Assembly (NCBI GenBank): GCA_027489105.1 | Contig: JAIYAJ010000286.1 | Coordinates: forward strand, 1 to 8,912 | DNA from: Zymomonas sp. | GTDB taxonomy: Bacteria > Pseudomonadota > Alphaproteobacteria > Sphingomonadales > Sphingomonadaceae | Reading direction: 5' to 3' | Length of the DNA stretch: 8,912 nucleotides | Shown here: positions 1 through 5,335 of the stretch, in pieces | Position numbering within the stretch: the first letter of the stretch is position 1 | Layout of the letters: each line of letters starts with the position of its first letter | The notes under the pieces: model-generated | Seen by the model: the letters and a program-made list of their open reading frames with translations, nothing else | What the model was told of the DNA's origin: nothing | Database searches by the model: none | Translations under genes and position numbers: made by a program

Positions 1-40
1 CATTGCCGGTGGCACCTGCGACGACGACACGATAGCCCAT
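1..40 (-). CDS. asd: Aspartate-semialdehyde dehydrogenase, N-terminal fragment
   Basis: Only the first 13 codons are inside the window; the gene runs off the left edge. They translate to MGYRVVVAGATGN, the opening beta strand and glycine-rich turn of an NAD(P)-binding Rossmann fold. That opening is typical of aspartate-semialdehyde dehydrogenase in sphingomonads. The enzyme reduces beta-aspartyl phosphate to aspartate semialdehyde on the way to lysine, threonine, methionine and diaminopimelate. An AGAAGGAAC ribosome-binding site lies just upstream of the ATG at 40, which supports this start. The gene lies downstream of rplS on the same strand but behind a terminator, so it probably has its own promoter between 41 and 167. 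With so few residues, another Rossmann-fold dehydrogenase cannot be excluded. Confidence 0.72.
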   Translation of the reverse strand, partial: MGYRVVVAGATGN

Positions 41-59
41 GGTCAGTTCCTTCTAGGCG

Positions 60-146
60 GTCATTCCCGATGGGTTCGCCGGACGCGAGCGGCGGAGCAT
101 GAGCGGCTCATGATCCTGCGCGCGCGGCGCAGCGGGTGGGAATGAC
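60..146. repeat. Inverted repeats in the asd upstream region
   Basis: The 9-mer GTCATTCCC at 60-68 is matched by its exact reverse complement GGGAATGAC at 138-146. Between them is a palindrome CATGAGC-G-GCTCATG at 98-112. Just outside lies GATGT-AA-ACATC at 150-161. Together they could fold the asd leader RNA into a branched structure or mark regulator sites. No clear -35/-10 pair was found, and the function is unknown. Confidence 0.4.
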
Positions 147-167
147 AGGGATGTAAACATCTCGGGA

Positions 168-202
168 TAAACAAACGGCCGGTCTCCCTGGGGAGCCGGC
201 CG
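168..202 (-). terminator. Rho-independent terminator after rplS
   Basis: On the minus strand an 11-bp GC-rich stem forms between 176-187 and 192-202, with a 4-nt loop and one bulged base at 183. It is followed directly by the U-rich tract TTTGTTTAT (175 to 167). It lies 31 bases past the rplS stop codon and therefore ends the ffh-to-rplS operon and separates it from asd. It has all the parts of an intrinsic terminator. Confidence 0.85.
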
Positions 203-232
203 CTTGCGAGGTTTGGTTGGGAGAGCCCGGTC

Positions 233-622
233 TCAGGCTTCCTGGGCCTCGGCGGCCGGCTTGTTGTCACGACGCTCCGCAATACGCGCGGATTTGCCGC
301 GGCGGCCGCGGAGATAATAGAGCTTGGCGCGACGGACGACGCCCTTGCGGACGACTTCGATCGACTCGACGTTCGGCGAGTAGAGCGGGAAGACGCGCTC
401 GACGCCTTCGCCGAACGAAATCTTGCGAACGGTGAACGACGAACCCATGCCCTTGTTGGCGCGGGCGATGCAGACGCCCTCATAGGCCTGGATTCGAGTG
501 CGCTCGCCTTCGACGACCTTCACGCCGACGCGCAGCGTGTCACCGGGGCGGAAATCGGGAATCGACTTCGCTTCCTTGAACTTGGCAATCTGCTCGGCTT
601 CGAGCTGCTGGATGAGGTTCAT
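233..622 (-). CDS. rplS: 50S ribosomal protein L19
   Basis: L19 sits at the 30S-50S interface of the ribosome. The product, starting [15 protein letters not shown], is 129 residues. It carries the family core [13 protein letters not shown] (about residues 23-35), the [14 protein letters not shown] stretch and the conserved [18 protein letters not shown] near the C-terminus, followed by a short Ala/Glu-rich tail. Two ATGs compete. The one at 628 overlaps the trmD stop as ATGA but is only 2 bases from AAGGAG. The one at 622 is 8 bases from it, which is the normal spacing, so 622 is preferred; using 628 would add Met-Ser. The ribosome-binding site is inside the last codons of trmD, so translation is probably coupled. 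It is the last gene of the operon, before the terminator at 168-202. Confidence 0.96.
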   Translation of the reverse strand: MNLIQQLEAEQIAKFKEAKSIPDFRPGDTLRVGVKVVEGERTRIQAYEGVCIARANKGMGSSFTVRKISFGEGVERVFPLYSPNVESIEVVRKGVVRRAKLYYLRGRRGKSARIAERRDNKPAAEAQEA

Positions 623-624
623 GC

Positions 625-1365
625 TCATCGCTCCTTCTTCTGTCGCCGCGCGCCAGAGGGAGACTGGTCCCGAGCGCCCTCATGGCGCTCCCAAAGGTCC
701 GGCCTCCTTAGCCTTGTATCGGTCTCGGCCATGGATTTGCGCCATGCCTCGATCCTCGCATGATCCCCAGATCGCAGCACTTCGGGGATCGTGCGCCCTT
801 CCCATTCGACAGGTCGGGTATAATGCGGATATTCGAGAAGCCCCGTTTCGAAGCTCTCGTCGTCCCCGCTATCGGGGGCGCCCATTACGCCGGGAAGCAG
901 CCGAATGCAAGCGTCGAGCAGGGTCAAAGCGCCCATTTCCCCGCCTGAAAGTATATAATCGCCGATCGAAACCGGCTCGATCGGACGCCCCTCGAACAGG
1001 CGTTCGTCGATTCCCTCGAATCGGCCGCACAGGATGGTGACGCCGGGCCCGGCGGCGAGCTGTCGCACGCGGGCCTGGGTCAATGGCGCACCGCGCGGGG
1101 TCATCGCGAGCAGGGGGGCATCGGGCTGGCGTTCGAGCGCATGGTCGACCGCGCGCGCCAATATGTCGGCGCGCATCACCATCCCCGCACCGCCGCCGGC
1201 CGGGGTGTCGTCGACCGATCGGTGCCGGTCGGTGGCGAAGTCGCGGATCTGAACCGGAGCGCACGCCCATTTCCCCTCCGCCAGCGCCCGCCCCGCCAGC
1301 GACACGCCGAGCGGGCCTGGGAACATCTCCGGGTAAAGGGTGAGGATGGTGGCGGTGAAGGTCAT
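625..1365 (-). CDS. trmD: tRNA (guanine-37-N1)-methyltransferase TrmD
   Basis: TrmD transfers a methyl group from S-adenosylmethionine to N1 of G37, next to the anticodon, in tRNAs that have G36; this prevents +1 frameshifting. The 246-residue product is of normal length. The SPOUT trefoil-knot signatures are present: MTPRGAPL (88-95), [10 protein letters not shown] (114-123), [11 protein letters not shown] (133-143) and LEYPHYTRP (177-185). The acidic residue in ESFETG (E170) appears to sit where the catalytic Asp169 lies in the E. coli enzyme. The start gives the canonical [15 protein letters not shown], but the ribosome-binding site is weak (only GGA about 14 bases upstream), and no better in-frame start exists. 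The 106-bp gap to vapC (1366-1471) shows no hairpin terminator or convincing promoter, so trmD may depend on transcription from upstream, including any vapBC promoter. Confidence 0.96.
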   Translation of the reverse strand: MTFTATILTLYPEMFPGPLGVSLAGRALAEGKWACAPVQIRDFATDRHRSVDDTPAGGGAGMVMRADILARAVDHALERQPDAPLLAMTPRGAPLTQARVRQLAAGPGVTILCGRFEGIDERLFEGRPIEPVSIGDYILSGGEMGALTLLDACIRLLPGVMGAPDSGDDESFETGLLEYPHYTRPVEWEGRTIPEVLRSGDHARIEAWRKSMAETDTRLRRPDLWERHEGARDQSPSGARRQKKER

Positions 1366-1471
1366 GTCAGCAAAGGTCCAGGCACGATCCGATGACGAAG
1401 GCGGTCACGCCAATGTCTGAAGATTCGAAAATGATTGGTGCGGACAGAGCAAAGTCGAGGCGCCGACCCAT

Positions 1472-1846
1472 TCAGATCGTCCAGTTCTCGACCTTGATGC
1501 CGGGGATGTCGGCAAAATGCGTTACATTGTCGGTGACGACGACGAGGCCGACAGACAATGCGTGGGCTGCGATAAGCCGATCATAGCTGGCGCGGCGAAA
1601 AGGAAGCGATGCATAGGCCAGTGCGGCCTCCACCCCGAAATCGAGAACGGGGACCTCTTCGAGGAAGGCGCGCAGCTGGTCCAGGGCCGGCGGTTTTCCC
1701 TGGACCGATCCATAGGCCACTTCGGCCAGAGCGATGGTCGACGTGACCATATCGCCTTCGTCGCATTCCGCCGCGCGTGCACGCAGCACCTCTCCCGATG
1801 CCATCGTCATGAGAATGATGATGTTGGAATCGAGGAGATATTTCAC
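1472..1846 (-). CDS. vapC: VapC-type PIN-domain ribonuclease toxin
   Basis: This is a 124-residue PIN-domain protein, the usual size for VapC, starting with GTG as VKYLLDSNIIILM. The acidic metal-binding residues of the family are visible: D6 in LLDSN, E42 in ALAEVAYG, D89 in YDRLIAAHAL and D106 in VVTDNVTHF. The C-terminus ADIPGIKVENW is also characteristic. VapC toxins are Mg-dependent endoribonucleases, often cutting tRNA or rRNA, and are held inactive by VapB; the target here cannot be read from sequence. The GTG start overlaps the stop of the upstream antitoxin as GTGA (1846-1843), the usual translational coupling of such pairs. A longer reading from an ATG at 1945 exists in this frame but only runs through the antitoxin gene and adds nothing conserved. 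Confidence 0.9.
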   Translation of the reverse strand: MKYLLDSNIIILMTMASGEVLRARAAECDEGDMVTSTIALAEVAYGSVQGKPPALDQLRAFLEEVPVLDFGVEAALAYASLPFRRASYDRLIAAHALSVGLVVVTDNVTHFADIPGIKVENWTI

Positions 1847-2187
1847 GGGCCCTCGGAGTCCGTGCCGTCGCAGCCTGCCAGCGGTCGTTCTTCGAAGAGC
1901 CTGTCCGCGGCCTTGATCGGCTGCAGGTTGGTCGCGGATCCCCACACCTTGTCGATCGCGAATTTGCGCTTGGGGGTCTCGACGGGGCTGAAGGCGTAAT
2001 GCTGGCCGTCTTCGACCCGCAATTCCATCTCCATGCCCGGCTCGAGGCCAAGGCCGGCGGGCAGTCGCAGAGCGAGCGAATTGCCCGACTTGAAGGTTCG
2101 CGCACGATAGAAGGCGACTTCCTTCAGCTTAAGACTCGGGATCGAGCCGTAAATGCTCGCCAGGGAAATCTTCTTGGCCTCGGTCAT
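1843..2187 (-). CDS. vapB: VapB-type AbrB-fold antitoxin
   Basis: The 114-residue product contains an AbrB/MazE-type swapped-hairpin DNA-binding domain at about residues 28-60. The signature FKSGNSLALRLPAGLGLEPG fits the family pattern 'F-x-[NS]-G-x-S-x-A-x-R-L-P'. The C-terminal part (about 65-114), with KVWGSATNLQPIKAADRLFEERP, would be the toxin-wrapping tail. It should neutralise the VapC encoded directly downstream (4-base overlap) and repress their common promoter. About 25 residues precede the usual beginning of the fold; no closer start codon was found in that stretch, so the ATG at 2187 with a weak AGGT ribosome-binding site is kept. A large inverted repeat 13 bases upstream fits autoregulation. 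The family assignment is strong, but the choice between the VapB and MazE name follows the PIN partner. Confidence 0.86.
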   Translation of the reverse strand: MTEAKKISLASIYGSIPSLKLKEVAFYRARTFKSGNSLALRLPAGLGLEPGMEMELRVEDGQHYAFSPVETPKRKFAIDKVWGSATNLQPIKAADRLFEERPLAGCDGTDSEGP

Positions 2188-2200
2188 GCAGCACCTGTCC

Positions 2201-2221
2201 GTATCTACGCTGCGTAGATAC
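2201..2221. promoter_or_regulatory. Perfect palindromic operator of vapBC
   Basis: The arms GTATCTACGC and GCGTAGATAC are exact reverse complements, separated by one base. The site starts at the stop codon of the upstream membrane-protein gene and ends 13 bases before the vapB ATG. A 10-bp dyad at this place is the normal kind of operator for an AbrB-fold antitoxin dimer and its VapBC complex. The symmetry is seen directly; the binding is inferred. Confidence 0.75.
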
Positions 2222-2243
2222 TACACCACCCGCCGTGCGACAA
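2215..2243 (-). promoter_or_regulatory. Candidate vapBC promoter
   Basis: On the minus strand TTGTCG (2243-2238) is followed after 17 bases by TATCTA (2220-2215). The -35 is close to consensus and the -10 is weak. The -10 lies inside the palindromic operator, so a bound VapBC complex would block it. The -35 lies inside the end of the membrane-protein gene. Confidence 0.4.
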
Positions 2244-2499
2244 TGTCGGTGCAGAGCGCCAGGAAGAAGCCGGCGAGCGCCATCAGGCCAAGGAGCGGCA
2301 ACCAGGTCGAAAAGGTCTGCGCATCGGCGCCATAGGCGAGCAGCGCCGCGATCGCCGCCGGGGGCACCGCGACCTGCAGCGCGGCGCTGACGATCCGCAG
2401 CTGGACCGGCAGGCGGCGCTTGCGCGTCCGCACGACGCCATAAGCGATGATCACCAGATAGAGCGAACCGATCAGCAGATAGGCGGTGATGGGATTCAT
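2221..2499 (-). CDS. Small three-helix membrane protein of unknown function
   Basis: This 92-residue protein is not recognised. Three hydrophobic segments are visible at about residues 4-23, 36-57 and 66-87. The basic loop RTRKRR (24-29) and the C-terminal ARR suggest that the loop and the C-terminus face the cytoplasm and the N-terminus faces the periplasm. The start codon overlaps the rimM stop as ATGA (2499-2496), and GGAG lies 8 bases before the ATG, so it is translationally coupled to rimM and belongs to the same operon. There is no signal peptide cleavage site or enzymatic motif. The last bases of its stop codon touch the vapBC operator. Confidence 0.8.
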   Translation of the reverse strand: MNPITAYLLIGSLYLVIIAYGVVRTRKRRLPVQLRIVSAALQVAVPPAAIAALLAYGADAQTFSTWLPLLGLMALAGFFLALCTDIVARRVV

Positions 2500-2969
2500 T
2501 CGACGAACTCCGGATCGATCAGCAGCCGCTCGGGCTCGATCGTGACCGCCTTGGCGACGGGAACCATGAAACGCTTGCCATCGGGCTTCTCGATTTCGAG
2601 GACATCGCCAGCCCCGAAATCCTCGACGAAGACGGCGGTCCCGATCGGGGCGTCGCCAGCGAAGCAGGGCAGGCCGATCAGGTCGATATGATAATATTCG
2701 CCCTCGGCGAGCGGCGGCAGCGCCGAGCGCGGTACGCTCAGTTCGGTTCCGCGCAGCGCCTCGGCGGCGTTGCGGTCGGCGATCTCTGCGAAGCGCGCGA
2801 CTGCGCCGTTGGCGCCCGTCCGGAGCGCCTTGAGCGTGAAGGTCCGCCCGGCGCCGTTGAGCGTCGGATAGGCCTTCAGATCCTCGCTGAACAGCTTCAG
2901 CCGCACCTCGCCCTGCAGGCCGTGCGCGCCGATGATCGCGGCGAGGACGATGGGACGATCGCTGGTCAT
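2496..2969 (-). CDS. rimM: Ribosome maturation factor RimM
   Basis: RimM helps assemble the head of the 30S subunit by binding S19 and assisting 16S rRNA processing. The 157-residue product begins MTSDRPIVLAAIIGAHGLQGEVRLK, the conserved N-terminal RimM barrel with the glycine-rich 'GAHGLQGEV' turn. It continues with the linker RNAAEALRG and then a PRC-barrel domain: GEYYHIDLIGL, then DVLEIEKPDGKRFMVP, ending LLIDPEF. It is somewhat shorter than the E. coli protein (about 180). GAGGAG lies 7 bases upstream of the ATG at 2969. The open frame continues upstream to 3356, but that part is antisense-like shadow through rpsP. It sits between rpsP and the membrane-protein gene, in the usual rpsP-rimM order. 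Confidence 0.95.
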   Translation of the reverse strand: MTSDRPIVLAAIIGAHGLQGEVRLKLFSEDLKAYPTLNGAGRTFTLKALRTGANGAVARFAEIADRNAAEALRGTELSVPRSALPPLAEGEYYHIDLIGLPCFAGDAPIGTAVFVEDFGAGDVLEIEKPDGKRFMVPVAKAVTIEPERLLIDPEFVE

Positions 2970-2992
2970 GCGGGTCTCCTCAGGACGGCCGA

Positions 2993-3012
2993 GACGCGAA
3001 GGGGTCCGCGTC
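2993..3012 (-). promoter_or_regulatory. Hairpin in the rimM leader
   Basis: GACGCG (2993-2998) pairs perfectly with CGCGTC (3007-3012) around an 8-nt loop, ending about 13 bases before the rimM ribosome-binding site. It is not followed by a U tract, so it is not an intrinsic terminator. In E. coli an RNA structure before rimM lowers its translation relative to the ribosomal proteins; a similar role here is inference. Confidence 0.4.
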
Positions 3013-3055
3013 ACGGGAGCCCCGGAAATGGCGAGCCGCCCGGCCCGCCCCGCAA

Positions 3056-3070
3056 CCGGTCGATGACCGG
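3056..3070 (-). promoter_or_regulatory. Hairpin between rpsP and rimM
   Basis: CCGGTC (3056-3061) and GACCGG (3065-3070) form a perfect 6-bp stem with a 3-nt loop in the 152-bp gap between rpsP and rimM. No U tract follows on the minus strand. It could protect the rpsP message 3' end or weaken readthrough into rimM. Confidence 0.35.
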
Positions 3071-3121
3071 CTACAGGGCAGGGGGCGGCATCGCACCTTG
3101 TCGATCCCCGAAGGGAAAGGA

Positions 3122-3538
3122 TCAGGCCTCGGCGGCTTCTTCGGCGGGAGCTTCGGCGGCCGGAGCCTCCTCGACCGGAGCCTTGGCGGCTTCCTCGGCG
3201 GCGGCCAGCTTGGCAGCACGCTCCTCGGCGCGCTCCTTGGCCTTCTCGCCCGGCTCGGCCTTTTTCGGGTTGCTGCGGGCGGCACGCTCCTTCACGCCGG
3301 CAGCGTCGAGGAAGCGGGCAACGCGATCGGTCGGCTGCGCGCCGACCGACAGCCAATGCTTGGCGCGCTCGGTGTCGAGTACGACGCGCTTGGGATCGTC
3401 CTTCGAGAGGAGCGGGTTATAGGCGCCGATCTTCTCGATGAAGGCGCCGTCGCGCGGGCTGCGCGAATTGGCGACGACGATGCGGTAATAAGGGCGCTTC
3501 TTGGCGCCGCCACGGGCGAGACGGATCGAGACGGACAT
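3122..3538 (-). CDS. rpsP: 30S ribosomal protein S16
   Basis: S16 is an early-binding protein of the 30S subunit body. The product is 138 residues. The conserved core (1-80) begins [20 protein letters not shown], with [21 protein letters not shown] and the later region [20 protein letters not shown]. Residues after about 85 are an Ala/Glu/Lys-rich extension, probably disordered, which makes the protein longer than the E. coli form (82). Such tails are common in alphaproteobacterial S16. AAGGAA lies 6 bases before the ATG at 3538. The gene follows ffh by only 42 bases and probably shares its transcript. Confidence 0.97.
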   Translation of the reverse strand: MSVSIRLARGGAKKRPYYRIVVANSRSPRDGAFIEKIGAYNPLLSKDDPKRVVLDTERAKHWLSVGAQPTDRVARFLDAAGVKERAARSNPKKAEPGEKAKERAEERAAKLAAAEEAAKAPVEEAPAAEAPAEEAAEA

Positions 3539-3580
3539 GGGGACTTCCTTTCTGAAATCGTACTGATCTGGATTAAGTGC

Positions 3581-5065
3581 TTATTTCTTCTTCAAGAAAT
3601 TCTGGAAACCGGGGGGCAGGCCCTGCGGATTGGTGGGCATGCCGGGAAGGCCGGGGAGGCTTCCGCCGCCGCCGGGCATCGGGGGCATGCCGCCCGCGCC
3701 GCCGCCAAGCAGGCCGCCGAGGCCACCACCACCGCCCAGAAGACCGGCGAGGCCCTTGAGGCCGCCCATCTTCTTCATCTTCTTCATGACGGTCGCCATG
3801 TCCTGATGCATCTTCAGGAGCTTGTTGACGTCCTGGACGGTCGTGCCGGACCCCTTGGCGACGCGGATCTTGCGCTTCGCGTTGAGCAGCTCGGGCTTGG
3901 CGCGCTCCTTGGGGGTCATCGAGCCGATGATCGCATCCATGCGCACCAGCACGCGATCGTCGGCCGCGCCCGAGGCCATCGCCTGCTTCACCTGCTTCAT
4001 GCCCGGCAGCATCGCGGCCAGGCCGGAAAGGCCGCCCATTCGGCGCATCTGGTTGAGCTGGTTGCGCAGGTCGTTCATGTCGAACAGACCCTTCGCCATG
4101 CGGGCGGCGAGCTGTTCGGCCTCCTCGGCCTTGATCGTTTCGGTCGCGCGCTCGACCAGGCTGACGACGTCGCCCATGCCCAGGATGCGACCGGCGACGC
4201 GCGACGGCTGGAACAGCTCGATGCCGTCCAGCTTCTCGCCCGTGCCGACGAACTTGATCGGCTTGCCGGTGACGGCGCGCATCGACAGCGCGGCGCCGCC
4301 GCGCGCATCGCCGTCCATCCGGGTCAGCACGACGCCGGTCAGCGCGACCTGATCGGAGAAGTTCTTGGCGACGTTGACCGCGTCCTGGCCGGTCAGCGCG
4401 TCGACGACCAGCAGGATTTCCTCGGGATCGGCGACGGCGGCGACCGCCTTCATCTCTTCCATCAGCGCCTGGTCGACATGGAGGCGACCGGCGGTGTCGA
4501 GCATCAGCACGTCGAAGCCCTGCAGCTTCGCGGCCTGCACCGCACGGCGGGCGATGTCGACCGGCTGCTGGCCGGCGACGATCGGCAGGGTCGCGACCGA
4601 GGCCTGGGTGCCGAGCACCGCCAGCTGCTCCTGCGCGGCCGGGCGGTTGACGTCGAGCGACGCCATCAGGACCTTCTTGCGGCCCTTCTCGGTCAGCCGC
4701 TTGGCGATCTTCGCAGTGGTGGTCGTCTTGCCCGAACCCTGCAGACCGACCATCATCACGATGGCGGGCGGGCTGACGTCGACATTGAGGTCGGAAGCCT
4801 CGGCGCCGAGCATTTCGACCAGCGCGTCGTTGACGATCTTGACGACCTGCTGGCCCGGCGTGACCGAGCGGAGCACCTGCTGGCCTACGGCCTGCTCGGT
4901 GACTTTGTCGACGAACTCGCGGACGACCGGCAGCGCCACATCGGCTTCGAGCAGCGCGATGCGGACTTCGCGCATCGCCTCGCGCACGTCCGATTCGGCG
5001 AGCGCGCCACGGCCGCGCAGGCGGTCGAAGACCCCGCCCAGCCTTTCGCTCAGACTTTCGAACAT
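3581..5065 (-). CDS. ffh: Signal recognition particle protein Ffh
   Basis: Ffh binds 4.5S RNA and hydrophobic signal sequences on the ribosome and, as a GTPase paired with FtsY, delivers nascent membrane proteins to SecYEG. The 494-residue product has the N domain (1-95) and a GTPase G domain with G1 GLQGSGKT (107-114), DVNRPAA (138-144), G3 DTAGR (190-194), G4 TRMDGDARGG (248-257) and G5 GTGEK (274-278). The methionine-rich M domain (about 320-435) contains the RNA-binding stretch RKIRVAKGSGTTVQDVN (398-414). Residues 434-494 form a Gly/Pro/Met-rich tail ending FLKKK. The start MFESLSERLGGVF at 5065 has GGAGAA 6 bases upstream; the frame stays open to 5218, but those 51 codons show no homology. 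First gene of the ribosomal operon. Confidence 0.97.
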   Translation of the reverse strand: MFESLSERLGGVFDRLRGRGALAESDVREAMREVRIALLEADVALPVVREFVDKVTEQAVGQQVLRSVTPGQQVVKIVNDALVEMLGAEASDLNVDVSPPAIVMMVGLQGSGKTTTTAKIAKRLTEKGRKKVLMASLDVNRPAAQEQLAVLGTQASVATLPIVAGQQPVDIARRAVQAAKLQGFDVLMLDTAGRLHVDQALMEEMKAVAAVADPEEILLVVDALTGQDAVNVAKNFSDQVALTGVVLTRMDGDARGGAALSMRAVTGKPIKFVGTGEKLDGIELFQPSRVAGRILGMGDVVSLVERATETIKAEEAEQLAARMAKGLFDMNDLRNQLNQMRRMGGLSGLAAMLPGMKQVKQAMASGAADDRVLVRMDAIIGSMTPKERAKPELLNAKRKIRVAKGSGTTVQDVNKLLKMHQDMATVMKKMKKMGGLKGLAGLLGGGGGLGGLLGGGAGGMPPMPGGGGSLPGLPGMPTNPQGLPPGFQNFLKKK

Positions 5066-5127
5066 GCGCTTCTCCAGCTGCGCCGAAGCGCGGGAATCCA
5101 GCCTTTCAAACCCGAAACGCAAAGCGC

Positions 5128-5171
5128 GCCGGCGGGCGAAACCTCGCCGGCCAGCGTGCGTCCGTGGACGC
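5128..5171 (-). promoter_or_regulatory. Two hairpins in the ffh leader
   Basis: GCCGGCG (5128-5134) pairs with CGCCGGC (5145-5151) around a 10-nt loop, and GCGTCC (5158-5163) pairs with GGACGC (5166-5171) around 2 nt. Both lie 60-110 bases before the ffh start. Neither has a U tract. Further upstream TTGCCT and TACAGG, 17 bases apart on the minus strand, could be a weak promoter for ffh. Function unproven. Confidence 0.3.
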
Positions 5172-5275
5172 TTCCAATGCTTTCCTTGTCTGTAAGACGG
5201 GGTCGCCTGTACCCGCAAAAGGCGCGAAAGGCAATTTCTATATGGGCTTGGCGACCGGCGGCCCGTTCATGCGAA

Positions 5276-5305
5276 GAGGGCCCGCCGCTTGCGCGACGGG
5301 TCCTC
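5276..5305 (-). terminator. Terminator-like hairpin after aceA
   Basis: A 13-position stem between 5276-5288 and 5293-5305, with one mismatch and one G-U pair, closes on the stable tetraloop GCAA (minus strand). It lies 30 bases past the aceA stop codon. Only TT follows, so it is an imperfect intrinsic terminator; it may act with Rho or protect the 3' end of the aceA message. Confidence 0.55.
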
Positions 5306-5335
5306 CCGAGCCTCTCCGATGTCTATGCCGTCCAC

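Noticed and set aside
1847..1945. An N-terminal extension of VapC from an ATG at 1945
   Set aside because: The extra 33 codons lie inside the antitoxin gene in another frame and look unlike PIN proteins; the GTG at 1846 gives the standard VapC N-terminus and a GTGA overlap.
1412..2247. CAATGTC at 1412-1418 and 2241-2247 as possible target-site duplication around vapBC
   Set aside because: Seven bases found by eye in about 850 bp is within chance, and the second copy lies inside the membrane-protein gene.
5066..5218. An N-terminal extension of Ffh to 5218
   Set aside because: The 51 extra residues are Arg-rich and not family-like; MFESLSERLGG at 5065 is the conserved start with a good ribosome-binding site.
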